This document shows, piece by piece, positions 6,066 through 6,411 of a stretch of DNA of 6,411 bases. The stretch is from Saprospiraceae bacterium (GTDB lineage Bacteria; Bacteroidota; Bacteroidia; Chitinophagales; Saprospiraceae), in the NCBI GenBank assembly GCA_013001805.1, contig JABDLW010000589.1, positions 1 to 6,411 of the forward strand, in the 5' to 3' direction. Numbering within the stretch: the first letter of the stretch is position 1; every line of letters starts with the position of its first letter. The position numbers and the translations under genes are program-made. Below the pieces are notes generated by a model. It searched no databases, was not told the DNA's origin, and worked only from the letters and a program-made list of their open reading frames with translations.

Positions 6066-6177
6066 GTGAATGTTTTGGTTGGTCCCAAAAACTGGTTTCC
6101 CGCAATAGTGCCTTTTATAAATCCGGCATGATTGACGGTTGAATATTAACCAAGGGTTTATCCATACCTGAAACACC

Positions 6178-6207
6178 AAGCCGGAACAGGCATGTTTCGG
6201 CTTTTTT
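6178..6207 (+). terminator. Rho-independent terminator, plus strand
   Basis: AAGCCGGAAC (6178-6187) pairs over all ten positions with GTTTCGGCTT (6194-6203) around a 6-base loop, AGGCAT, and the T-run continues to 6207. The one G-U pair and the T-run both point to the plus strand; on the minus strand the stem is followed by GGTGTTTC, which is not a U-tract. It is the clearest terminator in the window, yet no plus-strand coding gene precedes it here. Confidence 0.75.
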
Positions 6208-6275
6208 AGTTACCGCCTGGAACTCTTGGGGTTAGACTTCAGGAATATCAATTACGATCTGATTCTCTTCAGCGC

Positions 6276-6411
6276 TCAAACAATCGCTGCTCCCAACAGA
6301 TGATCAGGTATACCAAAGCCATTGACCAGTGCATCTGCATGTTGCCGCAATTGCTCGCAGAGTCTGTCAATTGTATGACGTATGGCTTTAGTTTTCACAT
6401 ATTCCAAGTAA
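6276..6411 (-). CDS. Acyl-CoA oxidase/dehydrogenase (3' end only)
   Basis: The last 44 codons of a gene that enters from the right edge and ends at the TGA at 6276-6278. The tail reads YLEYVKTKAIRHTIDRLCEQ, then LRQHADALVNGFGIPDHLLG and AAIV. The pattern KAxRxxxDxLCxxLRxxAxxLVxxFGIPDxxLxAxI is the C-terminal helix of acyl-CoA oxidases and the related long (roughly 750-residue) acyl-CoA dehydrogenases of Bacteroidota. These flavoproteins make the first double bond in fatty acyl-CoA during beta-oxidation. The catalytic glutamate and FAD sites lie outside the window, so oxidase and dehydrogenase cannot be told apart. The gene is upstream of fabG on the same strand, with a 310-base gap that includes a terminator in the opposite direction. 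This short tail is the only evidence, but its pattern is distinctive. Confidence 0.75.
   Translation of the reverse strand, partial: YLEYVKTKAIRHTIDRLCEQLRQHADALVNGFGIPDHLLGAAIV

Larger units (their letters stand above)
6052..6207 (+). ncRNA. Candidate small RNA between fabG and the acyl-CoA oxidase gene
   Basis: A strong plus-strand terminator at 6178-6207 has no plus-strand gene before it. Going upstream, TACTTTTG at 6044-6051 is an exact match to the Bacteroidota -7 box, which would start a transcript of about 150 bases. Its sequence can form a stem from GTTTTGG (6072-6078) with CCAAAAAC (6085-6092, one bulged A) and a small stem GGTTGA...TTAACC (6137-6151) whose G-U pair fits plus-strand RNA, before the terminator. 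No -33 element is seen at the right distance, and I recognise no known RNA family. No convincing protein is encoded on either strand here. The same sequence is also the upstream region of fabG, so its structures could serve that gene instead. Confidence 0.25.

Noticed and set aside
5973..6179. 68-codon minus-strand frame upstream of fabG
   Set aside because: Composition is not protein-like and no motif is seen. The region is better explained by regulatory or RNA structures.
6234..6275. Open stretch SAEENQIVIDIPEV in a shifted frame just after the acyl-CoA oxidase stop
   Set aside because: The oxidase tail already ends at a family-typical place, so a frameshifted extension is not needed. Fourteen codons are too few to judge.

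Overview
The window looks like a chromosomal segment from a member of the Bacteroidota, possibly near the Saprospiraceae. This is inferred from several things. Starts mostly lack a Shine-Dalgarno sequence, and A-rich leaders occur. Some upstream sequences resemble the Bacteroidota -33/-7 promoter (TTTG...TAnnTTTG). There is a lipoprotein M43-type metalloprotease with a C-terminal region typical of that phylum, and a bacterial iodotyrosine-deiodinase homologue. The genes look like ordinary housekeeping and accessory genes. I see no insertion sequence, phage gene, CRISPR array, tRNA or rRNA.

Layout, left to right. (1) 1-916, minus strand: an Mla-type lipid-transport ABC module, with a full permease (mlaE) followed, through a 4-base ATGA overlap, by the first 57 codons of its ATPase (mlaF-like). 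(2) 1016-2418, plus strand: a two-gene unit, an SDR oxidoreductase followed 17 bases later by a nitroreductase-fold protein that carries the full substrate-binding signature of iodotyrosine deiodinase (halotyrosine dehalogenase). (3) 2499-2945, minus: a DinB-like protein, convergent with the deiodinase gene. (4) 2946-3326: a 380-base gap with a weak candidate gene relic. (5) 3327-3629, plus: a DUF3303 protein, ending in a 41-base hairpin. (6) 3790-5046, minus: a lipoprotein metzincin protease. (7) 5219-5965, minus: fabG, 3-oxoacyl-ACP reductase. (8) 5966-6275: a structured intergenic region with inverted repeats and a strong plus-strand terminator that serves no visible gene, so a small RNA is possible. 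(9) 6276-6411, minus: the last 44 codons of an acyl-CoA oxidase/dehydrogenase.

Functional links. MlaE and MlaF form one transporter. The SDR and the deiodinase homologue are probably co-transcribed and may act in one pathway. The acyl-CoA oxidase and FabG both act in fatty-acid metabolism, but the 310-base gap with its own structures suggests separate control. The most notable items are the SDR/deiodinase pair and the orphan terminator with its candidate small RNA upstream of fabG.
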